Assembly (NCBI GenBank): GCA_001044195.1
Contig: LFCU01000131.1
Span: 1-48,954, forward strand
Source: Candidatus Achromatium palustre
GTDB taxonomy: Bacteria > Pseudomonadota > Gammaproteobacteria > Chromatiales > Chromatiaceae
Length of the DNA stretch: 48,954 bases
Reading direction: 5' to 3'
The notes under the pieces were generated by a model. It was not told the origin of the DNA. It saw only the letters and a list, made by a program, of their open reading frames with translations, and did no database searches. This document shows, in pieces, positions 1 through 8,741 of this stretch (its first letter is position 1; each line of letters opens with the position of its first letter). A program made the position numbers and the translations under genes.

Positions 1-12
1 TTGGGCATATAA

Positions 13-114
13 TAGACATTATCCGAAACCCTCTACCAGATTAACAAACATAAGGCTATTGTTAAGGTATAGATTCCTGCTTTCGCAGGAATGACGGGTT
101 TCGGATAATGTCTA
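13..114. repeat. MITE-like element, long form, copy A
   Basis: A 102-bp element with 19-bp perfect terminal inverted repeats (TAGACATTATCCGAAACCC and its complement). The outermost TA at each end could be the duplicated target, as in Tc1/mariner-IS630 type MITEs. The interior holds a hairpin of the form ATTCCTGC-tttc-GCAGGAAT. Near-identical long copies lie at 13812-13913 and 42127-42228; shorter relatives with the same ends lie at 13994-14064 and 43714-43783. It encodes nothing. Confidence 0.85.
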
Positions 115-125
115 ATATATGATTT

Positions 126-1835
126 CTAGGAGCGGTACTTTTTAGACCATGGCCATAAATTTGACCAAAAATTTGATTTTGGGTGGGATTGTGATACATA
201 CGAAGACTGGCTTTGCTGCTTATCTTGTGGCACTGTTGTGTTTTGTGGAGATTCTCTACTTTCGATAACTCGCTGTAACGCATCCTCAAATGCTTCTGGT
301 AATCGCTTGCGTAGTAACTTATTATTAATAATTTTTAAATCTCGATTGCTTAAAGTATCCAAATGCGAACCCAGTACGGACAATACATTCAAAGCATCCA
401 CTTCCAATAAGTGTAAAATAAAGTTTTTTACAGCGGTTGAGTCTGCTGTATCTGGCAAATAGGCCTTTACAAATAGAGATTCTTTGTTTGGAACAAACAA
501 ACGTAATGATGGTACAAATTTGCATTTTAAGAATCTCTCTATAATCTGTGTATAGGTATCATTAGTTAAAGATTGTAAGAGCTTGGAGACCTCATCCCAC
601 AGGTTATGCCTTATGGCAAGCAATATGCTTAACGCTGGATGTTGTGAACTTGTGGCAACCGTAGATACCGCTGTCATAACCTTCCTAGGCGGCCATTTTT
701 TGCTTCCTGAGTTTGTAAGCTCTTCAAATACTAAGTCCAATAAAGGAGATACAGAAAATCCTAAACGTAATTCTGCATAACGCTCCCCATCTAACTTAGA
801 AAGCTCCAATCGTGGTGCAATCAATTCTACCAAAGTTTTTGGTAAAACTTCATTCAATCGCCCGCGTGCTTGTCGTATTATAGCCGTTTCATTTAACTCG
901 GAGATGGTGCTTAATATCCATTCTGGTACCTGTTCTGGCAAGTGTTCTATAGTTAGTTTGTTGTCTAACCAATTACATAACAGCCATGAATCTTCTACAG
1001 CCTCAAATATCTGTAATATCGATCCAGCATTAATTTGCTTAGTAATCCAATGTTCAAATATAGTATTAGGCTGCAAAGGACTAGTAGTAATTATTTGCTG
1101 TTTCGCTATATCTATCTTAATAAATTTGCCACCCAAAGGTTCTTCTGGTAAGCCTACAGCCCAAAAATAATTTGCAACTGGATTGCATTTATAAAAAAAG
1201 CTGTCAAAACAACAGTCTTTACGCAAGACATTAGGGACTAAACGTAATATTGGTTCTAAGACGGTAGTCATATCTTCTGGAGAGCCAATATAAGCTAGAG
1301 ATTGTTTGCGACGCGCTAGTAAGTTTGCTTGTGCTGCATACAATACCATTTGTATAAGGGTATCTAGGTTCCAAAGCTTAATTTGTACGCTGTCTATTGG
1401 TATGGAAGTTTCCACTTCAACTAAACCAATATTACCAGTGGTAAAATCGCCTTGATCTAATGCCTGTTCTACAGTTTCAAAAAATGAGAAGGTACGTAAA
1501 ATACTTAAAGGTTCAGCTCTTACGTTATCCCAATCTTTAGCTTCAAAAATCAGTGCATGTGCAAAATATCTTTCACTGTGTTTAAAAGCATCAGCATCTG
1601 GCATGGGGTGAATATGGACTAATACTATCTGTTGGCCTTGATTTATCGTAAAGAATAATTTTTTTATGGGATCAGTAAAGCCTGAGTTATATTGCAGATA
1701 TTGTTCAATTTGGCGTATCTGATTCTTATTTAAACTATCATGAGTTGATAGTACGGTTTGAAAACCACCACGAGCAGTTGGAGATTGTTCTTTTTCAACG
1801 TTAGTATATATTAATTGTGCGGCTTTAAGAGTCAT
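126..1835 (-). CDS. GAP1-N1-like (GTPase-associated protein 1) domain protein
   Basis: This 569-residue protein has no signal peptide or membrane segment. Its first 150 residues carry the pattern I recognise from GAP1-N1 proteins: LIYTNVEKEQSP, then GGFQTVL, and later YFAHALIF. Those proteins are described as adaptors in predicted GTPase- or MoxR-centred conflict systems. The remaining ~400 residues are helical and I recognise no catalytic motif; the C-terminus is Gln/Ser-rich and ends in basic and Trp residues. It is the last of three minus-strand genes, 322 bp after the 563-residue gene, so common transcription is possible but not shown. Assignment rests on memory of the family; the role is inference. 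The left MITE lies just past its 3' end. Confidence 0.6.
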   Translation of the reverse strand: MTLKAAQLIYTNVEKEQSPTARGGFQTVLSTHDSLNKNQIRQIEQYLQYNSGFTDPIKKLFFTINQGQQIVLVHIHPMPDADAFKHSERYFAHALIFEAKDWDNVRAEPLSILRTFSFFETVEQALDQGDFTTGNIGLVEVETSIPIDSVQIKLWNLDTLIQMVLYAAQANLLARRKQSLAYIGSPEDMTTVLEPILRLVPNVLRKDCCFDSFFYKCNPVANYFWAVGLPEEPLGGKFIKIDIAKQQIITTSPLQPNTIFEHWITKQINAGSILQIFEAVEDSWLLCNWLDNKLTIEHLPEQVPEWILSTISELNETAIIRQARGRLNEVLPKTLVELIAPRLELSKLDGERYAELRLGFSVSPLLDLVFEELTNSGSKKWPPRKVMTAVSTVATSSQHPALSILLAIRHNLWDEVSKLLQSLTNDTYTQIIERFLKCKFVPSLRLFVPNKESLFVKAYLPDTADSTAVKNFILHLLEVDALNVLSVLGSHLDTLSNRDLKIINNKLLRKRLPEAFEDALQRVIESRESPQNTTVPQDKQQSQSSYVSQSHPKSNFWSNLWPWSKKYRS

Positions 1836-2157
1836 ATATATTTTCTTTTTGGTAAAAAGGTCTTAGAAATCAAGTTAATTTTGTAAATCATGGTTCAAAA
1901 CATTTAGCGTAAAAATCCTAGATGATGACAGTGTTCAGTATAGTTCCCCCACCCCATTATCTGATTCTAGCACTTTTTGTGGGTATATAAATATTTGATA
2001 ATGCTAGATAATTATGAGCCACAAATAACTTACATTCAAAAAAGTATTGTAAGTGTGTACTATCAATATTTATAAAGCTATTTATACGTAGGATATTGTT
2101 ACCCACAGAAATCGGTAGAATCAGTTTTTATTTTTTGAACATCGAGTTATATAGATA
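1836..2157. other. Intergenic region, AT-rich
   Basis: 322 bp between the GAP1-like gene and the helicase-associated gene. No ORF or element ends are seen. The string ACAGAAATCGGTAGAATCAG near 2106-2125 resembles ACAGAAAGCGATAGAATCAG near 8572-8591, upstream of lptC, differing at two positions. The purpose of this shared string is unknown. Confidence 0.5.
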
Positions 2158-3849
2158 TCAACAATCTTGAATTTTGATCTGGTATTCCTGTTTTAACTCT
2201 TGAAAGGTATCTTTGATAGTCTTTTCATAAGCTTGTGGGAAGGTCAAAGTCAAGTTGGTCATTTCAGCGCGTACCGGACAACCAGCCGTGATTAAATTAT
2301 TACGAAAGCGTTCCAGCAGTTCTTTGCTAGGAAATGTCAAACTAATTTCTACCAGTTTGTGTAGTACCACCTTAGTTTTTTCGGGTTTGCGTTCCTTTTT
2401 AGGCACTATACCAGGAAATATACTGGTACTTTTAACAGGCAAAGTTCCCCATTTTTCATCCAGATGCTGGACACGCAATGGTATCTGTTCCGCATCACGT
2501 AAAACCTTATAAAGTTTTGTTGCATTCTTAACTATACGCAGTTTAGGCGAAATCTTTTCTACGGTAAAAGGATCTGCAAGCTTTTGATCCGAAGTGGTTT
2601 CCAGCAAGGCAACATTTTCGTATAGGGTAAAGACCTCAGCATGGCCTTGCCATTCCTGTAACTCAGTTACAACATTAGGTGGTAGCGGCTTACTGCTTAT
2701 AGTTTCCAGCCAATATTTGAGATCGAAATTTTCGTCCTGAGTTATAGCATCCAGAACTTTAGTTTTTTGTAACTTTGCTATAAAGCTATAGCGATCTTCA
2801 CTGATCACGTCGCCTAAATCCCTCATAAGTTTCATTAATTCGTTATCCCAAATGTCTGATTCTACAAGGATCTCGAAATTTGGCTGTACTGTTACTCTAG
2901 GCTGTTTGATCCGTCCCTGCATCAATTCGGTAAAAAATGGCCGCAACTTAAATGCTACTAACTTACCACGTGATGGATATATTACCACTCTTTTGTCATT
3001 ACTATAGGCCAATTCTATATAATCTAAAATTAAGGGGATATTTTCCAGAAAACGCTCTACATAACGGCCTTCAACCCGTTCAAAGGCATCAGGAGCATCA
3101 TCAGGAATTTCAATATCGTATCTCCAGCCATCTCTCCCTTCCTTAAAATTACCATAGCGCTTTTTTTCATCATATTTATATTTAAAGCTAGGTTTTTTAG
3201 GGATTAGAAAATAGTGGTGCTTATCTTTAAGATATTGAATCAAGGAATCGACACTGTACCATACGTCCGGTTGGCATTGCTGTAGTAATTCTAATAAAAA
3301 GCGTCGGGCTGTAGCAAATTTAATAAACGGCAAGCATCCTGATCTACAGCCGTCGCGTTCAAATGTATTCAAATGGCCTAACGGGGATGAATAAAAAAAT
3401 TCGTTACGGCAACTATCTTCAGGTTTTACCAAGGTATCAAGCAAGAATAGCTCCTGCTCCACAGCAGTTAATTCAAGGAACTTGCTATAGAGCTTCGATA
3501 CATATATATAGTTTTCTGAAAAAGAAGGCTCGACACTGCTATAACCTGCGTATTTGCCTTTGGTATTAAATTTGGTAAAACCAAATATATAGCAATAAGT
3601 ATCTATAATGTTGACCCAAGCTGATGGTTCAAGATGGGCATTGTTAGAATCTAGGAAGTTCTCTTCCTGTGGTGCACTTAGTAATTTGGCCAGGCGCAGA
3701 AAATCTGTTTTATTCAGCATATTTTCCCGATACGAACGCTTTACATCACGCTGGGAGACATATTCCACAAAAGTATGTAAATCCTTGCGCAAATTGAAGG
3801 TATTGGCAACCGTTTTTAAAGAGTCGACATTGATTTCTTGTAATTGCAT
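2158..3849 (-). CDS. Helicase-associated (XPB/Ssl2 N-terminal-like) protein
   Basis: A 563-residue protein without Walker motifs, so not itself an ATPase. Residues about 335-450 read VTVQPNFEILVES, then alternating helical segments and LPPNVVTELQEW. This is the pattern of the Helicase_C_3 / XPB-Ssl2 N-terminal-type domain, where an LPP..V...L.EW motif is followed by a beta strand. The C-terminal ~70 residues (ISLTFPSKELLERF...) look like a WYL-free beta-alpha module seen after such domains. It starts 5 bp after the 459-residue gene stops, so the two are translationally close and almost certainly one operon. In other bacteria such domains accompany XPB-type helicases, but none is in the window. 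Function is unknown; DNA binding or a partner-ATPase adaptor role is inference. Confidence 0.55.
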   Translation of the reverse strand: MQLQEINVDSLKTVANTFNLRKDLHTFVEYVSQRDVKRSYRENMLNKTDFLRLAKLLSAPQEENFLDSNNAHLEPSAWVNIIDTYCYIFGFTKFNTKGKYAGYSSVEPSFSENYIYVSKLYSKFLELTAVEQELFLLDTLVKPEDSCRNEFFYSSPLGHLNTFERDGCRSGCLPFIKFATARRFLLELLQQCQPDVWYSVDSLIQYLKDKHHYFLIPKKPSFKYKYDEKKRYGNFKEGRDGWRYDIEIPDDAPDAFERVEGRYVERFLENIPLILDYIELAYSNDKRVVIYPSRGKLVAFKLRPFFTELMQGRIKQPRVTVQPNFEILVESDIWDNELMKLMRDLGDVISEDRYSFIAKLQKTKVLDAITQDENFDLKYWLETISSKPLPPNVVTELQEWQGHAEVFTLYENVALLETTSDQKLADPFTVEKISPKLRIVKNATKLYKVLRDAEQIPLRVQHLDEKWGTLPVKSTSIFPGIVPKKERKPEKTKVVLHKLVEISLTFPSKELLERFRNNLITAGCPVRAEMTNLTLTFPQAYEKTIKDTFQELKQEYQIKIQDC

Positions 3850-3854
3850 AAATG

Positions 3855-5234
3855 TTATTGTGGTAACGTTTTGATTGCGAAACCGGCTTTAGTTACCAAC
3901 TTTTGTACTTGATGGATATGATCACGAGGAAATGCGATATAAGCTTCATTTAACATGATCACCTGAAGATTTGCTGATTTATTACTAAAATATTTTTGGA
4001 TCTGTACTCGTAAATTTAGATCAGTAACTTTAGCTATATATAGGTTGTCATGCAGGAGCTGCTTACCACGTTTTTTATCCAAAGTTTGGAAGGCTTGTTG
4101 AAAAGATTGGGCCTGTTTTTGTAACCAGAGACAAATCGGGTGTTCTAATATCTTATCCTCAGCTTCGCCCAATTGCATGATATCAGGTTCCATTAGCAAA
4201 CTCTGTTTGTCAGCGACTGTAAAACGAGCAATAGTGGCCAAAATCTCTAGCATAGTAAAGGGCACTTGCTGTAAATCAAGGATAGCATTACCATTTGTAT
4301 CTATAGACATGTACGCATCTGGTGCAACTTTTGGTTGTGATGGCACTTTATAATAGTCATTGTCTTGGTGTCGATGCCGTATTAGAAAACCGCATTGCCA
4401 ACCATTTTTGCATAATTCCTGGACGTTAGGAGCGGCACGAGGGTGGAAATAGAGTTTCAATAACGAGGTCAATTCTTGGGCTTTAAACCATTGATTAGGG
4501 GCCATAGTATCTAAAGCATAATCTAGTAAATCCAACAATGGTTCACTATAGACTGGTTCTGTAAAAAGCTTGTCAGGTTTCCAAAGCAATTTTAGCCATT
4601 GTTTGCGGTTCCAAGTGGTAAATTTGCTATAGGAAAAAACCTTATTATCCCAACATAAGTGCCCTTGTTGTAGGGAAAAAAGCTGGGTATTTTGAGTTGG
4701 ATTAGTTATAGCAATCAATTGTTTCCGTAGCCATTGTGAACCGCTTTCTCCAGCTCCTTCGTATGTTAAAGAACCTGTTATCAAGGGTGGTAACAATGCA
4801 GCAAATTCTTGTGGCAATTCAAACCGCCATTGTTCCATTTTAGTGGTGCCATGACCTGTACTGATAATGAGTAAACCTTTGCGTAGCAATTTTTGCTGTA
4901 CTTCTTTAAAGATAGGCGTATGTTGTTGCGTAAAAGTACCATAATTATGTTTTTTGGCACCATAAAGTGCTTCAAAAAAGGATATATCTACCTCCTCGTT
5001 TCTTCGTTTCAGGAGGTGCAATAGGCTGATTTCACGTTTAGTGAGCGAGGCAAATACTTCTTGCAATCCAGTATTGGATAGGAAGAATGTTTGAAACACG
5101 GCGCGTGAATTGGCTTCTTTAGTGAAGTTGCGGTGCTTGATAATGGTTTTGATATCTGCGTCAGTTAAAATATTTTGACACATTTTAGTTAATTTTTGGG
5201 TAGACATTCCTCTGGTCCTATAATCTGTCCTCAT
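3855..5234 (-). CDS. Winged-helix-rich helicase-associated-like protein
   Basis: Up to 459 residues. The first ATG is at 5234, but a second at 5207 (MSTQKLTK) is an equally good start because GGA lies 9 nt before it. Residues ~60-140 (SLTKREISLLHLLKR, then LRKGLLI and WRFELPQEFAALLPPL) form a winged-helix-like pattern typical of the N-terminal part of XPB/Ssl2 N-terminal-domain proteins. The C-terminal ~150 residues contain MLEILATIARF and a beta-alpha ending (LQVIMLNEAYIAFP) that parallels the end of the neighbouring 563-residue protein. First gene of the putative operon. No nuclease or ATPase motif is visible. It may be a paralogue or split partner of its neighbour. Function unknown. Confidence 0.5.
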   Translation of the reverse strand: MRTDYRTRGMSTQKLTKMCQNILTDADIKTIIKHRNFTKEANSRAVFQTFFLSNTGLQEVFASLTKREISLLHLLKRRNEEVDISFFEALYGAKKHNYGTFTQQHTPIFKEVQQKLLRKGLLIISTGHGTTKMEQWRFELPQEFAALLPPLITGSLTYEGAGESGSQWLRKQLIAITNPTQNTQLFSLQQGHLCWDNKVFSYSKFTTWNRKQWLKLLWKPDKLFTEPVYSEPLLDLLDYALDTMAPNQWFKAQELTSLLKLYFHPRAAPNVQELCKNGWQCGFLIRHRHQDNDYYKVPSQPKVAPDAYMSIDTNGNAILDLQQVPFTMLEILATIARFTVADKQSLLMEPDIMQLGEAEDKILEHPICLWLQKQAQSFQQAFQTLDKKRGKQLLHDNLYIAKVTDLNLRVQIQKYFSNKSANLQVIMLNEAYIAFPRDHIHQVQKLVTKAGFAIKTLPQ

Positions 5235-5300
5235 GAACCTGAAATCTGTGTAACATCTTAATAGCGCATGGTAAACTTTATGGTACGTACCTTACTACAT

Positions 5301-5334
5301 ATAGGATGCGCTTCGTGCCTCAGCGTATCCTATA
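5301..5334. repeat. REP-like 34-bp palindrome, copy 1
   Basis: An imperfect hairpin with arms ATAGGATGCGC and GCGTATCCTAT around TTCGTGCCTCA. Related copies lie at 5866-5898 and, in opposite orientation, at 37163-37196. The 3' position relative to flanking genes suggests a mobile or transcript-end hairpin. It sits in a 669-bp gene-free stretch (5235-5903) that also holds the 121-bp palindrome and REP copy 2; I see no gene in the rest of that stretch. Confidence 0.75.
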
Positions 5335-5575
5335 ATCGTTATAACTTTTTTTTATGATGAAATCAAGCTTTTAGTTAAAATTGGCATAAATGTCTATTGT
5401 AACATTGAGAAATTTGCATAGTAAATTATATTGCTTGCCACCTATCAATTTTATTAACTAAAAATGATGAAGGTCTCTTGGCTGTACACATCCTATATGC
5501 AATTTGATACTATTTTATTTGGCCATATAATTTATGCGGAATTACAGTGATTCAGGTAAAAAACATCCAATTTTT

Positions 5576-5696
5576 CGGATACGTCTACAAGTTGTGGGAA
5601 CGTTATAAATCATAGGATGCAGAATGTCCAGGATGCGTTTCCATCCAGAGATTGGGAACGATAATTTATGGTTCCCGCAACTTGTAGACGTATCCG
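5576..5696. repeat. 121-bp palindromic element, copy 1
   Basis: Terminal inverted repeats of at least 25 bp begin CGGATACGTCTACAAGTTG; the right arm differs by one base. The interior carries GTCCAGGATGC and an AGAGATTGGGAACG segment. The reverse complement of this element is found at 48624-48744, with only two differences by my base-by-base comparison. No target duplication is obvious. Non-coding. Confidence 0.85.
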
Positions 5697-5865
5697 CTAG
5701 TATCTTATTGATTTTTAGTGAAACAAAATGTTAAAAGACTTATGAAGTATGTACTTATATCTTATCTGATTTGAAAATGAAAGTCCAAAGAACCTTAATT
5801 TTTTTGTGATGCAGAGCATAGGGAGGCATCCTGGTAACTTATGTCGCAGTAAGCTTCATGCAGTT

Positions 5866-5898
5866 ATAGGATGCGCTTCGTGCCTCAGCACATCCTAT
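5866..5898. repeat. REP-like palindrome, copy 2
   Basis: Same family as 5301-5334: ATAGGATGCGCTTCG then a right arm CACATCCTAT. It ends 6 bp from the hslR stop codon and could act as its transcript-end hairpin, although there is no T-run. Confidence 0.7.
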
Positions 5899-5903
5899 TC
5901 ATT

Positions 5904-6314
5904 CTAACCATTCTCAACAGTAAAACGATTGATTTGACGGCGATCCCTTTTAGTAGGACGCTCACCACCAGGTATCATACCAATTTCTCGAGCTAATTTT
6001 TGAGACTTTAACATCTTTTGTCGGCGCGTCTTACTAAAATCAGATTCTTGATATAACAAAACCGCTTCAGATGTTGGTCTACGCTGTGCGTTTAAACCCA
6101 TGACCTCAATATCCCATTCTAAAATTCCTTTGCGAATAAATAATTTATCTCCTAATTTAACATCTTTACCAGGTTTACTACGTTGCCCATTTAGTTGTAC
6201 TTTGCCCCCGGTAATAGCATCTACGGCCATACGTCTGGTCTTAAAAAATCTGGCCGCCCATAACCATTTATCTAGACGCATGAAAGATAGCTCTTGATTT
6301 GTTAGCTTTTTCAT
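5904..6314 (-). CDS. hslR: Ribosome-associated heat shock protein Hsp15
   Basis: Hsp15 binds stalled 50S subunits carrying nascent chain-tRNA and helps recycle them after heat shock. The 136-residue protein has the usual length and opens with an S4 RNA-binding domain (about residues 13-70: MRLDKWLWAARFFKTR, GGKVQLNG, KPGKDVKLGD). A basic C-terminal tail follows with FSKTRRQKMLKSQKL and GERPTKRDRRQI, both typical of HslR. It lies 15 bp downstream of grxC on the same strand and is probably cotranscribed with it. Nothing unusual seen. Confidence 0.93.
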   Translation of the reverse strand: MKKLTNQELSFMRLDKWLWAARFFKTRRMAVDAITGGKVQLNGQRSKPGKDVKLGDKLFIRKGILEWDIEVMGLNAQRRPTSEAVLLYQESDFSKTRRQKMLKSQKLAREIGMIPGGERPTKRDRRQINRFTVENG

Positions 6315-6329
6315 TACATCTTAAATCTT

Positions 6330-6587
6330 TTAGGTATTAACTAATAAACTATCTAAATCGCCGCAAGCATCTAATTCAGCTAAATCATCATATCCACCAA
6401 CATGATAATCGCCAATAAAAATTTGAGGAACTGTACGACGTTTACTGCGCTGCATCATTAATTGCAATTGATTGCGGTCTTGATCAACTCTGATTTCTTT
6501 ATATCCAACGCCTTTGCGGTCTAATAAGCGTTTGGCATTATTGCAAAAAGGGCAAGTTGCAGTAGCATAAACTAATATATTTGACAT
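6330..6587 (-). CDS. grxC: Glutaredoxin 3
   Basis: Small cytoplasmic dithiol oxidoreductase that reduces protein and glutathione-mixed disulfides. The 85-residue chain shows the dithiol active site C12-P-F-C15 (written CPYC in most homologues, CPFC here), the cis-Pro loop (RRTVPQIFIG) and the glutathione-binding GGYDDL motif. The ATG is preceded by AAGGTGAT at good spacing. It forms a short operon with hslR. Family and function are secure; the exact paralogue name is a convention. Confidence 0.93.
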   Translation of the reverse strand: MSNILVYATATCPFCNNAKRLLDRKGVGYKEIRVDQDRNQLQLMMQRSKRRTVPQIFIGDYHVGGYDDLAELDACGDLDSLLVNT

Positions 6588-6885
6588 GTAACATCACCTT
6601 TTATTTTTTTATATTATTAAGGTTTGTATCGTTCCCGCACTCTACAAGGGAAAAAAAAGATTAGCATTTTTGAAGCTTAAATTTCAAGATTAATAAAATA
6701 CATATTGAAATACTTTAAAGCATATTTTGTAGTAATTACAGATGATAATTGGAAATTTTGAATAATGTCTAGTTAAATTGATTTTAAGCATTTAATTTAA
6801 TAACTGCATTATGATATTAAAGATTTTATGACTAATATTTTAAATTAGATATTTTATATTAGATATTAAGTTAAGGAAAAAATTT
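6588..6885. other. Intergenic region between divergent grxC and sqr
   Basis: Very AT-rich 298 bp that must hold the promoters of both divergent transcripts. AATAATGTCTA near 6760-6771 matches one terminus of the TAGACATTATCC element family; I find no matching left end, so it may be a remnant. AAGGA just before 6886 is the sqr ribosome binding site. No other feature can be assigned. Confidence 0.5.
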
Positions 6886-8160
6886 ATGGCACACGTTGTT
6901 GTAGTGGGTGCTGGCGTTGGTGGTATGCCAGCAGCTTATGAACTTAAAAACGCCTTGGGAAAAGATCACACTATTACAGTAGTTTCCAACAGCGAATATT
7001 TCCAATTCACCCCTTCTAATCCATGGGTAGCAGTAGGTTGGCGCAGACGTGAAGATATATGCTTCAAAGTATCCCCTCATTTAGGCAAACAAAAAATTAA
7101 ATTTATAGCAAGCGGTGTAACAGCAATAAATCCGGATGCGAATACAATAGTCCTAGCCAATGGTTCAAATTTAGAGTACGATTTCCTAGTAATTACTACT
7201 GGGCCTAAATTAGCCTTTGAAGAAGTACCAGGGTTAGGGCCAATTACAGGTCATACCCAATCTGTCTGCACTGTAGACCATGCTGAAACTGCTTATGCCG
7301 CTTGGCAAGAATTTATCAAAGATCCTGGCCCAATTATAATTGGTGCCGCTCCAGGTGCATCTTGCTTTGGCCCTGCTTATGAATTTGCGTTTATCATGGA
7401 TACGGATTTGCGGCAGCGCAAAATTCGCGACAAAGTTCCAATGACATTTGTTACTTCAGAACCATACATTGGACATCTTGGCTTAGGTGGAGTTGGAGAT
7501 TCCAAGGGGATGATGGAATCGGAATTGCGGCAGCATCATATTAATTGGGTCACCAATAGTAAGATTACTAAAGTTGAATCTGGGAAATTATTTGCTACAG
7601 AGGTGGATGCCAAAGGTGAAGCCATTAAGGAACATGAAATGCCATTTAAATTTTCTATGATCCTTCCTGCCTTTAAGGGTATTGATGCTGTGCTAAATGT
7701 TGGATCTGACTTGGTAAACCCACGTGGTTTTGTGAAAGTCAATGAATATCAACAAAATCCTAAATGGAGCAATATTTATTCGGCTGGTGTTTGTATTGCG
7801 ATTGCACCATTAGAGGCTACTCCAGTAGCTACTGGAATGCCAAAAACCGGTTATATGATTGAATCTATGGTCACTGCTATTGCGCATAACATTAAGAGCG
7901 TGTTGGACGGAAAAGAGCCTCATGCCAAAGGAACTTGGGATGCTATTTGTCTAGCTGATATGGGGGATACTGGTATTGCTTTTGTTGCACAGCCTCAGAT
8001 TCCGCCACGTAATGTAGCCTGGATGAAGAAGGGGAAGTGGGTTCATGTCGCTAAAGCTGCTTTTGAGAAGTATTTTATTAATAAGATGCAGAAAGGTTCT
8101 AGTGAACCACTGTATGAAAAATATATTCTTGCAGCCATGGGGCTTAAAAAGTTGCAATGA
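6886..8160 (+). CDS. sqr: Sulfide:quinone oxidoreductase
   Basis: A membrane-associated FAD enzyme that oxidises sulfide to polysulfide/sulfur and passes electrons to quinone. The 424-residue protein starts with a dinucleotide-binding motif (VVVGAGVGGMPAAYEL) and has FTPSNPWVAVGW, a second GxG-like region and GMPKTGYMIE near residue 317, typical of SQR. Cysteines at 128, 160 and 303 are candidates for the redox-active set; the 128/160 pair fits the family, while the third lies in SAGVCIAIAP. The overall pattern resembles the type III/VI branches rather than type I, which I cannot settle without a tree. The AAGGA site upstream supports the start. Standing alone in its transcript, it feeds sulfur storage together with the globule-like protein at 44546-44935. 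Confidence 0.9.
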   Translation: MAHVVVVGAGVGGMPAAYELKNALGKDHTITVVSNSEYFQFTPSNPWVAVGWRRREDICFKVSPHLGKQKIKFIASGVTAINPDANTIVLANGSNLEYDFLVITTGPKLAFEEVPGLGPITGHTQSVCTVDHAETAYAAWQEFIKDPGPIIIGAAPGASCFGPAYEFAFIMDTDLRQRKIRDKVPMTFVTSEPYIGHLGLGGVGDSKGMMESELRQHHINWVTNSKITKVESGKLFATEVDAKGEAIKEHEMPFKFSMILPAFKGIDAVLNVGSDLVNPRGFVKVNEYQQNPKWSNIYSAGVCIAIAPLEATPVATGMPKTGYMIESMVTAIAHNIKSVLDGKEPHAKGTWDAICLADMGDTGIAFVAQPQIPPRNVAWMKKGKWVHVAKAAFEKYFINKMQKGSSEPLYEKYILAAMGLKKLQ

Positions 8161-8741
8161 GCAAGTAAGCTAGAAGCAAATTAACTGTTACCTAAAATGA
8201 TAGCTTTTATTTTAGCGGAAATTAGGTAACACTTAAGCATCCTTCTTATGCTTGCCCAAAGTACTTTACACCTGATCACGTGATCGTTCCCACGCTCTGT
8301 GTGGGAACGTTTAATTTGGAACGCAGGAGCGTCCAGGATGCATTGAAAATCTCCACATATCCAGTTCAATGGACGGATATCGACAGTAATCAAGTATCTA
8401 TTGTAATTTAACTGATGGTTTCTGCATTGGCAATATGACAGGTTTGTCTTAAATCAGCATTTTTTATCAATATCAGAAAAATCTCTATGTTTGAAAATTT
8501 TTTTGTTTGATAATTGCACTTTAATAAACACTTTATTATTTATTTTAACTGTCAATATTCGCTTGTCTACAGAAAGCGATAGAATCAGAATTTTGGCAAA
8601 CTTAAAATTAAATGGGCGAATCGTAGGTAACAAAATGTGTTAAGATCACACTTTTGTTTTGAAGTATACTATAATTAACATCTTTAATAATCAAAACAAA
8701 TTTTAACTTCTAATTTCTAAAACCAAATTATACCTAAATTA
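8161..8741. other. Intergenic region with hairpin upstream of lptCAB
   Basis: 581 bp. A hairpin GTTCCCAC-gctct-GTGTGGGAAC lies near 8285-8308, followed by GTCCAGGATGC, which is also found inside the 121-bp palindromic element, so this may be a decayed relative. The ACAGAAAGCG string shared with 2105 lies near 8572. The right part is AT-rich and holds the candidate promoter. No gene is seen. Confidence 0.5.
8647..8676 (+). promoter_or_regulatory. Candidate promoter of lptCAB
   Basis: A perfect TATAAT lies at 8671-8676, 65 bp before the lptC start. No convincing -35 sits 16-18 bp upstream, so this is a weak prediction based on one hexamer in AT-rich DNA. Confidence 0.3.
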
